A stretch of DNA of 64,000 nt from assembly GCF_001457475.1 (NCBI RefSeq), contig NZ_LN831029.1, positions 496,001 through 560,000 on the forward strand, in the 5' to 3' direction. The notes under the pieces are model-generated. The model worked only from the letters and a program-made list of their open reading frames with translations, made no database searches and was not told the DNA's origin. Numbering within the stretch: the stretch's first letter is position 1; each line of letters begins with the position of its first letter. The position numbers were made by a program, and so were the translations under genes. The stretch is from Achromobacter xylosoxidans. GTDB lineage: Bacteria; Pseudomonadota; Gammaproteobacteria; Burkholderiales; Burkholderiaceae_B. Shown in pieces: positions 55,361 through 63,310 of this stretch.

Positions 55361-56179
55361 ATGAACACTTCCCCCCAAGCCGGCGCCGCCGGCCACGAAG
55401 GCTCCCGCCTGCGCCGCCAGGCGCTGGGCGAGTTCGTGCGCAGCGCCCGCTCGCGCATCACGCCGCAGATGGCCGGCCTGCCCGAAGGCATGCGTCGCCG
55501 CACGCCCGGGCTGAGGCGCGAAGAGGTGGCGCAGCTGTGCGGCATCAGCGTCACCTGGTACACCTGGATCGAGCAGGGGCGCGAGGTGTCGGTATCGCCG
55601 TCGGTCTGGTCGCGCATCGCGGGGGTGCTGCAGCTGGCGCGGGCCGAGCGAGCCTATCTGTTCGACCTGGCCGACTGTGCCGACCCGCAGCATGCGCGCG
55701 ATGACGCGCTGGGGGCGCCGGGTTCGCTGCGCGAGTGCGTGGACGCCATCACCGCGCCGGCCTACGTGCTGGACCGGGCCTGGAACGTGCTGGCCTGTAA
55801 TGAACCGCTGCGCGAGCTGTTCGACGATTGGCCGACCCGGGATCCGGAGCCGAACCTGCTGCGCTACATCTTTCTCGATCCGGCGGCGCGCGAACTGGTG
55901 GTGGACTGGGAGCAGCGCGCGCGGCGCGTGGTGGCTGAGTTCCGGGCCGACGCGGGCGCGCATCTGGACGAGCCGGCGGTGCTGGCGCTGATCGATGCCC
56001 TGAACCGGCAGAGTCCCGTGTTCGCGCATTGGTGGAACCGGCACGCGGTGGTCGAGCGCGAGGGCGGCCTGCGCGAGTTCGCGCATCCGCGGCGCGGGCG
56101 GATGGCGTTCCAGCAGATCACGTTTCGCCTGGCGACGCACCTGGACCTGAAGCTGGTGATGCTGCTGGGGGATGCGTGA
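55361..56179 (+). CDS. XRE-family regulator with MmyB-like ligand domain
   Basis: 272 residues. Helix-turn-helix at about 25-95 ('RRRTPGLRREEVAQLCGISVTWYTWIEQG', key part 'LRREEVAQLCGISVTWYTW'), typical of the MmyB subgroup. A PAS-like effector domain (about 115-270) follows, 'AYVLDRAWNVLACNEPLRELF' (cited in part). In this family the ligand is often a fatty acid or small aromatic. It is divergent from the amidase gene and likely its regulator. It ends before a GC-rich hairpin. Confidence 0.85.
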   Translation: MNTSPQAGAAGHEGSRLRRQALGEFVRSARSRITPQMAGLPEGMRRRTPGLRREEVAQLCGISVTWYTWIEQGREVSVSPSVWSRIAGVLQLARAERAYLFDLADCADPQHARDDALGAPGSLRECVDAITAPAYVLDRAWNVLACNEPLRELFDDWPTRDPEPNLLRYIFLDPAARELVVDWEQRARRVVAEFRADAGAHLDEPAVLALIDALNRQSPVFAHWWNRHAVVEREGGLREFAHPRRGRMAFQQITFRLATHLDLKLVMLLGDA

Positions 56180-56286
56180 CGGGTGGGTTCTTGAGGCGCG
56201 AGTGACGGGGCAGGCGGTTGTTGGGGCGGGCCGTGTGCTTGGCGTTCTTGCCAGCAATCTTTGAGGCGGAAAGGGTTTGCGGGGTC

Positions 56287-56320
56287 GCCAAAGGCGGCCG
56301 CGCGGGCGGCCTTCTTTGGC
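56287..56320. terminator. Large hairpin between the XRE gene and mutY
   Basis: GCCAAAG-x2-GGCCGC / GCGGCC-x2-CTTTGGC (56287-56320) with a four-base loop, in the gap between convergent genes. It has a two-base internal mismatch and no U-tract. Confidence 0.55.
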
Positions 56321-56377
56321 GTTTGGGTGTCTGGCGTCGGGGCGGTGACGCTGCGCGTGGGGGGCGGTCGGAGGGCG

Positions 56378-57454
56378 CTACTTGCTGTTGGCCAGCAGGT
56401 CGCCGGGGAGGCCGGCTTCGATCAGGCCCAGCAGGAGTTTCTTGACGGGGGCGGGCAGGGCGGTGTCGGGGAGTTCGGCCTGGGTGACCCAGCGTTCGGG
56501 TTGCGTGGGTTGGCGCAGCGAGGCGCTGCGCACGGGCACGTACCAGGGGCGGATGTGCAGGCGGTAGTGGGTGAAGGTGTGGGCGAAGGCGGCGAGTTCG
56601 AAGCGCTGTTCGGGGTCCAGGCCGAGGGCGCGGGAGGCGGCCAGGGGGTCGCCGGCGGCGTCGAATTCGGGCAGGCTCCAGAGGCCGCCCCAGATACCGG
56701 GTTCGGGGCGTTGCTGCAGCAGGAACGCGCCCTGGTGCTGCAGCACCAGCATCGCGGTCTCGCGTTCCGGAATCGCCTTGCGCGCCTTGGGCGTGGGCAG
56801 TTCGGCCTGGCGGCCTTCGCGCCGGGCAACACAGGTATCGGCGACCGGGCAGCGCTCGCAGGCCGGCTTGCCGCGCGTACAGAGGGTGGCGCCCAGGTCC
56901 ATCAGGCCCTGCGTGTAGGCGGCCATGTCCAGGCCGGGCGCGGCCTCGACCTGGGCGTCGGCCAGGGCCCACAGGCGCTGCTCGATCTCGCGCCTGGCGG
57001 GGTCGCCGGCGATGCCGAAGTGACGGGTGAAGACGCGCTTGACGTTGCCGTCCAGGATGGGCGAGCGCTCGCCATAGGCGAAGGCGGCGATGGCGGCGGC
57101 GGTCGAGCGGCCGATGCCGGGCAGGGTGGCGATGGCTTCGGCGCTGGGCGGGAAGCGGCCGTTCCAGTCGCGCGCGATCTCCTGGGCGCAGCGGTGCAGG
57201 TTGCGGGCGCGGGCGTAGTAGCCCAGGCCGGCCCAGTAGGGCATCACATCTTCCTGGGCGGCGGCGGCCAGCGCGGCCACGTCGGGGAAGCGCTGCAGGA
57301 AGCGTTCGTAGTAGGGGATCACCGTGGCCACCTGCGTCTGCTGCAGCATGATCTCGGAGAGCCAGATGCGGTAGGGATCCCGGGTGTTCTGCCAGGGGAG
57401 ATCGTGGCGGCCGTGCTGGCGCTGCCAGGCGACGATGCGAGGGGCGAAGTCCAT
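56378..57454 (-). CDS. mutY: A/G-specific adenine DNA glycosylase
   Basis: 358 residues. The catalytic Glu is in 'SEIMLQQTQVATVIPYYE' (about 29-46); the helix-hairpin-helix and catalytic Asp are in 'LPGIGRSTAAAIAAFAYGE'. The [4Fe-4S] cluster is C-x6-C-x2-C-x5-C ('CTRGKPACERCPVADTC', about 187-203). The C-terminal NUDIX-like 8-oxoG sensing domain follows ('QPERWVTQAEL'). It removes adenine opposite 8-oxoguanine. It is a single gene divergent from the indolepyruvate oxidoreductase gene. Confidence 0.95.
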   Translation of the reverse strand: MDFAPRIVAWQRQHGRHDLPWQNTRDPYRIWLSEIMLQQTQVATVIPYYERFLQRFPDVAALAAAAQEDVMPYWAGLGYYARARNLHRCAQEIARDWNGRFPPSAEAIATLPGIGRSTAAAIAAFAYGERSPILDGNVKRVFTRHFGIAGDPARREIEQRLWALADAQVEAAPGLDMAAYTQGLMDLGATLCTRGKPACERCPVADTCVARREGRQAELPTPKARKAIPERETAMLVLQHQGAFLLQQRPEPGIWGGLWSLPEFDAAGDPLAASRALGLDPEQRFELAAFAHTFTHYRLHIRPWYVPVRSASLRQPTQPERWVTQAELPDTALPAPVKKLLLGLIEAGLPGDLLANSK

Positions 57455-57624
57455 GCCCGCAATTATCGCATCGCCCTATTGCCGGGGGTGGGGCGAGCGG
57501 TTACAACCGTAGGACAGAGGCGCATCGAGCGCCCGGAATTCACCTCCCGCCGCTTGCCCGCATGCGCTTCAAGAGGGCGTGGTGCGTTGGCCGCCGCGGG
57601 CGTTCCACGACCCTCGGAGTAGAC

Positions 57625-60600
57625 ATGAATGCCCCCCTCACGCCCGCGCTGCGCGCGGCGCTCGAATCTGTCCAGCTGGACGACAAATACACCCTGGAAA
57701 GCGGCCGCGCCTGGATGAGCGGCATCCATGCCCTGGTGCGCCTGCCGATGATGCAGCGGCTGCGCGACCTGCGCGCGGGGCTGAACACGGCCGGGTTCGT
57801 GTCGGGCTACCGGGGCTCGCCGCTGGGCGGGGTCGACCAGAACATGTGGAAGGCGGCCAAGTACCTGAAGGCGCACCATGTCGAGTTCCAGCCGGGTATC
57901 AACGAGGACCTGGCGGCCACCGCGGTGTGGGGCACCCAGCAGGTCAACCTGTTCCCCGGCGCCAAGTACGACGGTGTGTTCGGCATGTGGTACGGCAAGG
58001 GGCCGGGCGTGGACCGCTGCGGCGACGTGTTCAAGCACGCCAACGCCGCCGGCACCTCGCCGCACGGCGGCGTGCTGGTGGTGGCCGGCGACGACCATCC
58101 GGCCAAGTCGTCGACGCTGCCGCACCAGAGCGACCACATTCTCAAGGCCTGCATGATCCCGGCGCTGTTCCCCTCCAGCGTGCAGGAGGTGCTGGACTAC
58201 GGCCTGCATGGCTGGGCCATGAGCCGCTATGCCGGCGTCTGGGTCGGCATGAAGTGCATCACCGACATCGTCGAGGTGTCGGCCTCGGTGGACGTGGATC
58301 CCTACCGCGTGCAGATCGTGCTGCCCGAGGATTTCCGGCTGCCGCCGGACGGCCTTAACATCCGCATCCCGGACACGCCCCTGCAGCAGGAGGCGCGGCT
58401 GCTGGACTACAAGCTGTACGCGGCGCTGGCCTACGCCCGCGCCAACAATCTGAACCGCGAACTCTGGCAGGTGCCGGCGCGCGACGCGCGCTTCGGCATC
58501 ATGACCTCGGGCAAGGCCTATCTGGACACGCGCCAGGCGCTGTCCGACCTGGGGCTGAGCGAGGCGGTGTGCCAGCGCATCGGCCTGCGGCTGTTCAAGG
58601 TCGGCATGGTGTGGCCGCTGGAGTCCACCGGCATGGCGCGCTTCGCCGATGGCCTGGACGAGATCCTGGTGGTCGAGGAAAAGCGCCAGGTGCTCGAATA
58701 CCAGTTGAAGGAGGAACTGTTCAGCTGGATCGGCAGCGGCAAGAAGATCCCGCGCGTGGTCGGCAAGTTCGACGACAAGGATGGCGGCGAATGGGCGGTG
58801 CCGCAGGGCAACTGGCTGCTGCCGGCGCACTACGAGTTTTCGCCGGCGATGGTGGCCAAGGCCATCGCCGCGCGCCTGTTGCGCTTCGAATTGCCGGCCG
58901 ACGTGCGCGCCGGCATCGAGGCGCGGCTGGCCTTCATCGCCGATCGCGAACAGGCGCTGGCGCGCCCGCGCGTGGTGGAAGACCGCAAGCCGTGGTTCTG
59001 TTCGGGCTGTCCGCACAATACCTCGACGCGGGTGCCGGAAGGCTCGCGCGGCATGGCCGGCATCGGCTGCCACTACATGGTGACCTGGATGGGCCGCAAC
59101 ACGCAGGTGTACACGCAGATGGGCGGAGAGGGCGTGCCGTGGCTGGGGCAGGCGCCGTTCACCGAGGAAAAGCACGTGTTCGCCAACCTCGGCGACGGCA
59201 CCTACTTCCATTCGGGCCTGCTGGCGATCCGCGCGGCGGTGGCGGCCAAGGCGCCGATCACCTACAAGATCCTGTTCAACGACGCGGTGGCCATGACCGG
59301 CGGGCAGCCGGTCGACGGCCCCATCAGCGTGCCGATGATCAGCCGCCAGGTGGCGGCCGAGGGCATCGACAAGATCGTGGTGGTGACCGACGAGCCGGAG
59401 AAATACCAGGGCATGACCGGCATGGCGCCGGGCGTGCCGGTCAGGCATCGCGACGAGCTGGAAGCGGTGATGCGCGAACTGCGCGAACACCCCGGCGTGT
59501 CGGTACTGATCTACGACCAGACCTGTGCCACCGAGAAGCGCCGCCGCCGCAAGCGCGGCGCCTATCCCGACCCGGCGCGGCGCGTGGTCATCAACGAACG
59601 CGTGTGCGAAGGCTGTGGCGACTGTTCGCAGAAATCGCATTGCCTGTCGGTGGAGCCGCTGGAGACCGAGTTCGGGCGCAAGCGCGCCATCAACCAGTCC
59701 AGCTGCAACAAGGACTTCTCCTGTCTGAAGGGCTTCTGCCCCAGCTTCGTCACGGTGGAGGGTGGCAAGCTGCGCAAGCCGCGCGCGCTGGCGCCGGAAG
59801 GCGCGGTCGACGACGACGTGCCGCAACCGGCGTTGCCGGCGCTGGCGCAGGCCTATGGCGTCTTCATCGCCGGCGTGGGCGGCACCGGCGTGGTCACCAT
59901 CGGCCAGTTGCTGGGCATGGCCGCGCACCTGGAAGGCAAGGGCTGTTCGGTGCTGGACATGGCCGGCCTGGCGCAGAAGGGCGGCGCGGTGTATTCGCAC
60001 GTGGTGCTGGCGCAGACGCCGGACCACCTGATGAACACCCGCGTGGCGATGGGCGAGGCCGACCTGATGCTGGCCGGCGACCTGGTGGTGGCCACCAGCG
60101 CCGACGCCATGGCGCGGCTGCGGCCGGGCCGCTCGCGCGCGCTGCTCAATAGCGACACCGCGCCTACCGCGGCGTTCGTGACCAACCCCGACTGGACGCT
60201 GCCGGGCGCCAACCTGACGGCCGACCTGCAGGCCGCCTGCGGCAAGGACAACCTGCACACGGTGGATGCGTCGGCGCTGGCGGTGGGGCTGCTGGGCGAC
60301 GCCATCTATTCCAATCCCCTGATGATGGGCTACGCCTACCAGAAGGGCTGGCTGCCGCTGTCGCGCGAGTCGTTGCTGCGCGCCATCGAACTGAACGGCC
60401 AGCAGGTGCCCAACAACCTGGCGGCGTTCGCCTGGGGCCGCCGCGCGGCCCATGACCTGGCCGGCGTGACGCGCCTGCTGGCAAGCGGCGGCGCGCCCGC
60501 GCATCCGGAGGGCATCATCGAGATTCGCCGGCCGCGCGTGGTCCAACCGGTGGTGGAACTGAAGAAGCCGGCCGGCGAGCTGGCGCGCGTCGTCGAAACG

Positions 60601-61236
60601 CGCCGCGCGTTCCTGACGCAGTACCAGGACGCGGCTTACGCCAGGCAGTACACCGACCTGGTGGACAAAGTGGCGCACGCCGAGCACGAGGCCACCGGCA
60701 CCCAGCGCCTGGCGCTGGCGGTGGCGCGCTACTACTTCAAGCTGCTGGCCTACAAGGACGAGTACGAGGTGGCGCGGCTCTATACGGACGGGGAGTTCCT
60801 CAAGCGCATCGACGAGCAGTTCGAGGGCGACTGGAAGCTGCGCTTCCATCTGGCGCCGCCGCTGTTCGCGCGCCGCGGCGCCGACGGCCATCTGGTCAAG
60901 AAGGCCTACGGCCCCGGCATGCTGCGGGTGTTCCGCCTGCTGGCGCGCATGAAGCGCCTGCGCGGCACGCGCTTCGATCTGTTCGGCTACACCCGCGAGC
61001 GCCGCGCCGAGCGCGAGCTGGCGCGCGAGTATCGCGAGACGCTGAGCGCGATCCTGTCCAAGCTCAATCGCGGCAACCTGGATCGGGCGGTCGCCCTGGC
61101 CAGCGTGCCGGAGGAGATCCGCGGCTATGGCCATGTGAAAGAGGCGGCGATGGAGAAGGCCGCGGCGCGGCGCGAGGCCCTGCTCAAGGATTTCACCGCC
61201 AGCGTGGTGTCGATCGGCGGCGCGCGGGCGGCCTAA
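57625..61236 (+). CDS. Indolepyruvate ferredoxin oxidoreductase family protein, fused subunits
   Basis: 1203 residues from the ATG at 57625 (GGAG site). One chain holds the parts of a 2-oxoacid:ferredoxin oxidoreductase. The alpha-like pyrimidine domain (about 20-390) has 'GYRGSPLGGVDQNMW', and the TPP-binding domain (about 430-620) has 'GDGTYFHSGLLA' at 523. A ferredoxin-type cysteine segment starts at C661 ('CEGCGDCSQKSHC'). The gamma domain (about 745-930) has 'GVGGTGVVTIGQLLG'. A DUF6537-type helical tail (about 970-1200) ends it. It oxidises arylpyruvates or branched-chain 2-oxoacids to acyl-CoA in aromatic amino acid breakdown. Confidence 0.93.
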   Translation: MNAPLTPALRAALESVQLDDKYTLESGRAWMSGIHALVRLPMMQRLRDLRAGLNTAGFVSGYRGSPLGGVDQNMWKAAKYLKAHHVEFQPGINEDLAATAVWGTQQVNLFPGAKYDGVFGMWYGKGPGVDRCGDVFKHANAAGTSPHGGVLVVAGDDHPAKSSTLPHQSDHILKACMIPALFPSSVQEVLDYGLHGWAMSRYAGVWVGMKCITDIVEVSASVDVDPYRVQIVLPEDFRLPPDGLNIRIPDTPLQQEARLLDYKLYAALAYARANNLNRELWQVPARDARFGIMTSGKAYLDTRQALSDLGLSEAVCQRIGLRLFKVGMVWPLESTGMARFADGLDEILVVEEKRQVLEYQLKEELFSWIGSGKKIPRVVGKFDDKDGGEWAVPQGNWLLPAHYEFSPAMVAKAIAARLLRFELPADVRAGIEARLAFIADREQALARPRVVEDRKPWFCSGCPHNTSTRVPEGSRGMAGIGCHYMVTWMGRNTQVYTQMGGEGVPWLGQAPFTEEKHVFANLGDGTYFHSGLLAIRAAVAAKAPITYKILFNDAVAMTGGQPVDGPISVPMISRQVAAEGIDKIVVVTDEPEKYQGMTGMAPGVPVRHRDELEAVMRELREHPGVSVLIYDQTCATEKRRRRKRGAYPDPARRVVINERVCEGCGDCSQKSHCLSVEPLETEFGRKRAINQSSCNKDFSCLKGFCPSFVTVEGGKLRKPRALAPEGAVDDDVPQPALPALAQAYGVFIAGVGGTGVVTIGQLLGMAAHLEGKGCSVLDMAGLAQKGGAVYSHVVLAQTPDHLMNTRVAMGEADLMLAGDLVVATSADAMARLRPGRSRALLNSDTAPTAAFVTNPDWTLPGANLTADLQAACGKDNLHTVDASALAVGLLGDAIYSNPLMMGYAYQKGWLPLSRESLLRAIELNGQQVPNNLAAFAWGRRAAHDLAGVTRLLASGGAPAHPEGIIEIRRPRVVQPVVELKKPAGELARVVETRRAFLTQYQDAAYARQYTDLVDKVAHAEHEATGTQRLALAVARYYFKLLAYKDEYEVARLYTDGEFLKRIDEQFEGDWKLRFHLAPPLFARRGADGHLVKKAYGPGMLRVFRLLARMKRLRGTRFDLFGYTRERRAERELAREYRETLSAILSKLNRGNLDRAVALASVPEEIRGYGHVKEAAMEKAAARREALLKDFTASVVSIGGARAA

Positions 61237-61299
61237 CGGGCCGGGACGGCGGGGGGCGGGACGGCGGTCGGCGCGGCGCATGACGGCCGGTCGGGCCCG

Positions 61300-61341
61300 C
61301 CGCGCGGGTGCCGGGCGCATGCGCGCCGGTGCCCCGCGCGG
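61300..61341. terminator. Hairpin between convergent oxidoreductase and M24 genes
   Basis: CCGCGCGGG (61300-61308) pairs with CCCGCGCGG (61333-61341), with further pairing inside. It lies just before the M24 gene's stop, in the 108-base convergent gap. No U-tract. Confidence 0.4.
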
Positions 61342-61344
61342 CCT

Positions 61345-62034
61345 TCACGCGGGATAGTGGGCGTCGTCCAGCAGCATGTCCTCGAAGAACGCGCCATAGC
61401 GGCCCTGCGGATCGCGCAGGTGGATCTCCAGGATCCAGCGCATTCCCGACGGACTGATGGCCAGGTCGGCGAGCGAGCCGGTATGGATTGCCGCGTGCGG
61501 GAAGTCGGATACGCGGTGGCCTGGCAGGTCGAAGTTCAGCTCCCAGCCCATGGCGCGCGCCTGGCGGTCGGCGTAGTCGTACAGCGCCTGGCCGCTCAGC
61601 CGCTGACGCAGCCAGACGCCGCGCACGTCATGGAACAGCGCCTCGGCGTCGCGGGCGCAACGCGCCTGGCCGGGGTCGTCGCCCACTACGTAGCTCTTGC
61701 CGCCATCGCCTTCCCAGGCGTCCAGGCGCGGCGCGATGTCGAGGAAGAAGATGTCGTGTTCGCCCAGCACCGCGCCGGGCGTGGAGGCCTGGCGCATGGC
61801 CTTCATGGTGTTGGCGCCGAAGCGCACCCGCGTGGGATGCCAGCTGAGCGCCATTCCGGCGTCGATCAAGGTCTGTTTGGCGAGGGCGACGGCGTCTTCC
61901 TCGATCATGCCGGGGCGGATGCGGGCGGCGATGTCCTCGATGGCCTGGCGCGTCTTGTTGCGGGCCAGCAGCATGCCGTCGACCGAGAAAGCCGGGCCGA
62001 CGCGTTCGCTGGGATCGGAATGAGGGGGGTGCAT
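61345..62034 (-). CDS. M24-family metallopeptidase-like protein
   Basis: 229 residues from the ATG at 62032-62034; the upstream Pro/Arg-rich extension is not used. It is the pita-bread fold of methionine aminopeptidase or Xaa-Pro dipeptidase without an N-terminal domain. All five metal ligands are present: D99 (FLDIAP), D110 (EGDGGK), H173 (PGHRVSDFPH), E203 (ILEIHL) and E218 (FFEDM). It is shorter than MetAP (about 260) and starts with a segment of its own. Its substrate (a dipeptide, creatine-like or other X-Pro compound) is open. It is divergent from the GlxA-type regulator. Confidence 0.82.
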   Translation of the reverse strand: MHPPHSDPSERVGPAFSVDGMLLARNKTRQAIEDIAARIRPGMIEEDAVALAKQTLIDAGMALSWHPTRVRFGANTMKAMRQASTPGAVLGEHDIFFLDIAPRLDAWEGDGGKSYVVGDDPGQARCARDAEALFHDVRGVWLRQRLSGQALYDYADRQARAMGWELNFDLPGHRVSDFPHAAIHTGSLADLAISPSGMRWILEIHLRDPQGRYGAFFEDMLLDDAHYPA

Positions 62035-62120
62035 GAGGCGGTTTCCTTGCGTGGCAAGCCCGGGAAGGGCGGTACGGAAAGTCTGGGCGCGCCCGCGGTC
62101 ACGGACCAGCGGCGGATGGG

Positions 62121-62205
62121 GCGGATTGCGGCCAGGGTGGCGCGCGCGGCGGCCAACCCGGGCGGTGGCGGCGGATGGCGGCCGCGCTGGCGCGGATTGC
62201 GGCCA
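62121..62205. repeat. Direct repeats between the M24 and GlxA-type genes
   Basis: GCGGATTGCGGCCA occurs twice (62121-62134 and 62192-62205), 71 bases apart, with a third related copy GCGGATGGCGGCC at 62171-62183. AraC-family regulators bind such direct repeats. The 293-base gap holds nothing else except an inverted repeat at 62213-62236. Confidence 0.45.
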
Positions 62206-62327
62206 AGGCAAGGACAGCGCGGTGGACACCGCTGTCGTTGCGCTAAGGTAGCGTGTGTTGGCGGCGCGCCGTCGCCATGCCTGCGCCGCGCGGCCGCGCG
62301 GCGCAGGCTTCCCGGTTATCCGATCCC

Positions 62328-63299
62328 ATGAAATCCGTCGCCATTCTCGTTTTTCCCGGCGTGCAGTCGCTGGACGTCAGCGGGCCGCTGGACGTGTTCG
62401 CCGAGGCCAACCGCTTCCTGTTGCCCGCCAGCCAGTACCGGATGGAACTGATCGGCCTGACGCGTGGCGCGGTGCCCTGCTCCAACGGCATGCTGCTGGT
62501 CCCGCAGCGTCACTACGCGGAGGTCGACGAGGCGCCCGACCTGCTGCTGGTCGCGGGCGGGCCGGACCTGCCGGCGGCGCGCGAACCGGACGAAGGCCTG
62601 GCCTGGCTGCGCGGGGCCTGTGCGCGCGCCGGCCGTTACGGCGCGATCTGCAACGGTATCTTCCTGTTGGCTCGGGCAGGCCTGCCTGCCGGCGCCATCG
62701 TGACCACGCACTGGAACGATGCGCAGGCGCTGGCGGCGCGCTATCCGGAGCTGCGGGTCGAGTCCGACCGGCTCTACGTGCGGGATGGCCGGCTGCACAC
62801 CTCGGCGGGGGTGACCGCCGGCATCGATCTGGCGCTGTCCCTGGTGGCGCAGGACCACGGGCCCGACGTGGCGCTGAACGTGGCCAAGCGGCTGGTGGTG
62901 TTCATGCAGCGCGCCGGCGGCCAGTCGCAGTTCAGCCCCTTCCTCACGCCGTTCGTCGAAGAGACGTCGGCGGTGGCGCTGGTGCAGCAGCACGTGTTGG
63001 GCCATCTGGCCGACGACCTGGGGGTGGCGGCGCTGGCGGCGGTGGCCAACATGAGCCGCCGCAATTTCGCGCGCGTGTTCCTGCGCGATGCCGGCATCAC
63101 GCCCGCGGAATTCGTCGAGAGCGCGCGGCTGGATGCGGCCCGCGCGCGGCTGGAGCGCGAGTCGGCGCCCCTCAAAACCGTGGCCTTTCATTGCGGCTTT
63201 CGCGATGCCCGCCACCTGCGCGAGGTGTTCCAGCGGCGGCTGGGCGTGTCGCCCAGCCAATACCGCGCCAGCTTCGGCCGCCCGGGCGGCGCGGGCTGA
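62328..63299 (+). CDS. GlxA-type transcriptional regulator (DJ-1/PfpI + AraC)
   Basis: 323 residues from the ATG at 62328. An N-terminal DJ-1/PfpI domain (1-190) has 'FPGVQSLDVSGPLDVF' and the Cys of 'AICNGIFLLARAG', followed by an AraC double helix-turn-helix (about 215-318: 'LAAVANMSRRNFARVF', 'VAFHCGFRDARHLREVFQRRL', cited in part, ending 'SPSQYRASF'). This layout is that of GlxA/ArgR/CdhR-type regulators, usually of amine or amino acid catabolism. It is divergent from the M24 peptidase gene, and the repeats in between are its likely sites. Confidence 0.9.
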   Translation: MKSVAILVFPGVQSLDVSGPLDVFAEANRFLLPASQYRMELIGLTRGAVPCSNGMLLVPQRHYAEVDEAPDLLLVAGGPDLPAAREPDEGLAWLRGACARAGRYGAICNGIFLLARAGLPAGAIVTTHWNDAQALAARYPELRVESDRLYVRDGRLHTSAGVTAGIDLALSLVAQDHGPDVALNVAKRLVVFMQRAGGQSQFSPFLTPFVEETSAVALVQQHVLGHLADDLGVAALAAVANMSRRNFARVFLRDAGITPAEFVESARLDAARARLERESAPLKTVAFHCGFRDARHLREVFQRRLGVSPSQYRASFGRPGGAG

Positions 63300-63310
63300 G
63301 GCGGCGCGCG

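Noticed and set aside
57463..61320. Very long open frame (1285 codons) antisense to the indolepyruvate oxidoreductase gene
   Set aside because: In GC-rich DNA the frame opposite a real gene often lacks stops. Its translation is His/Arg/Gly-rich with no domain, and the plus strand carries a recognisable enzyme.
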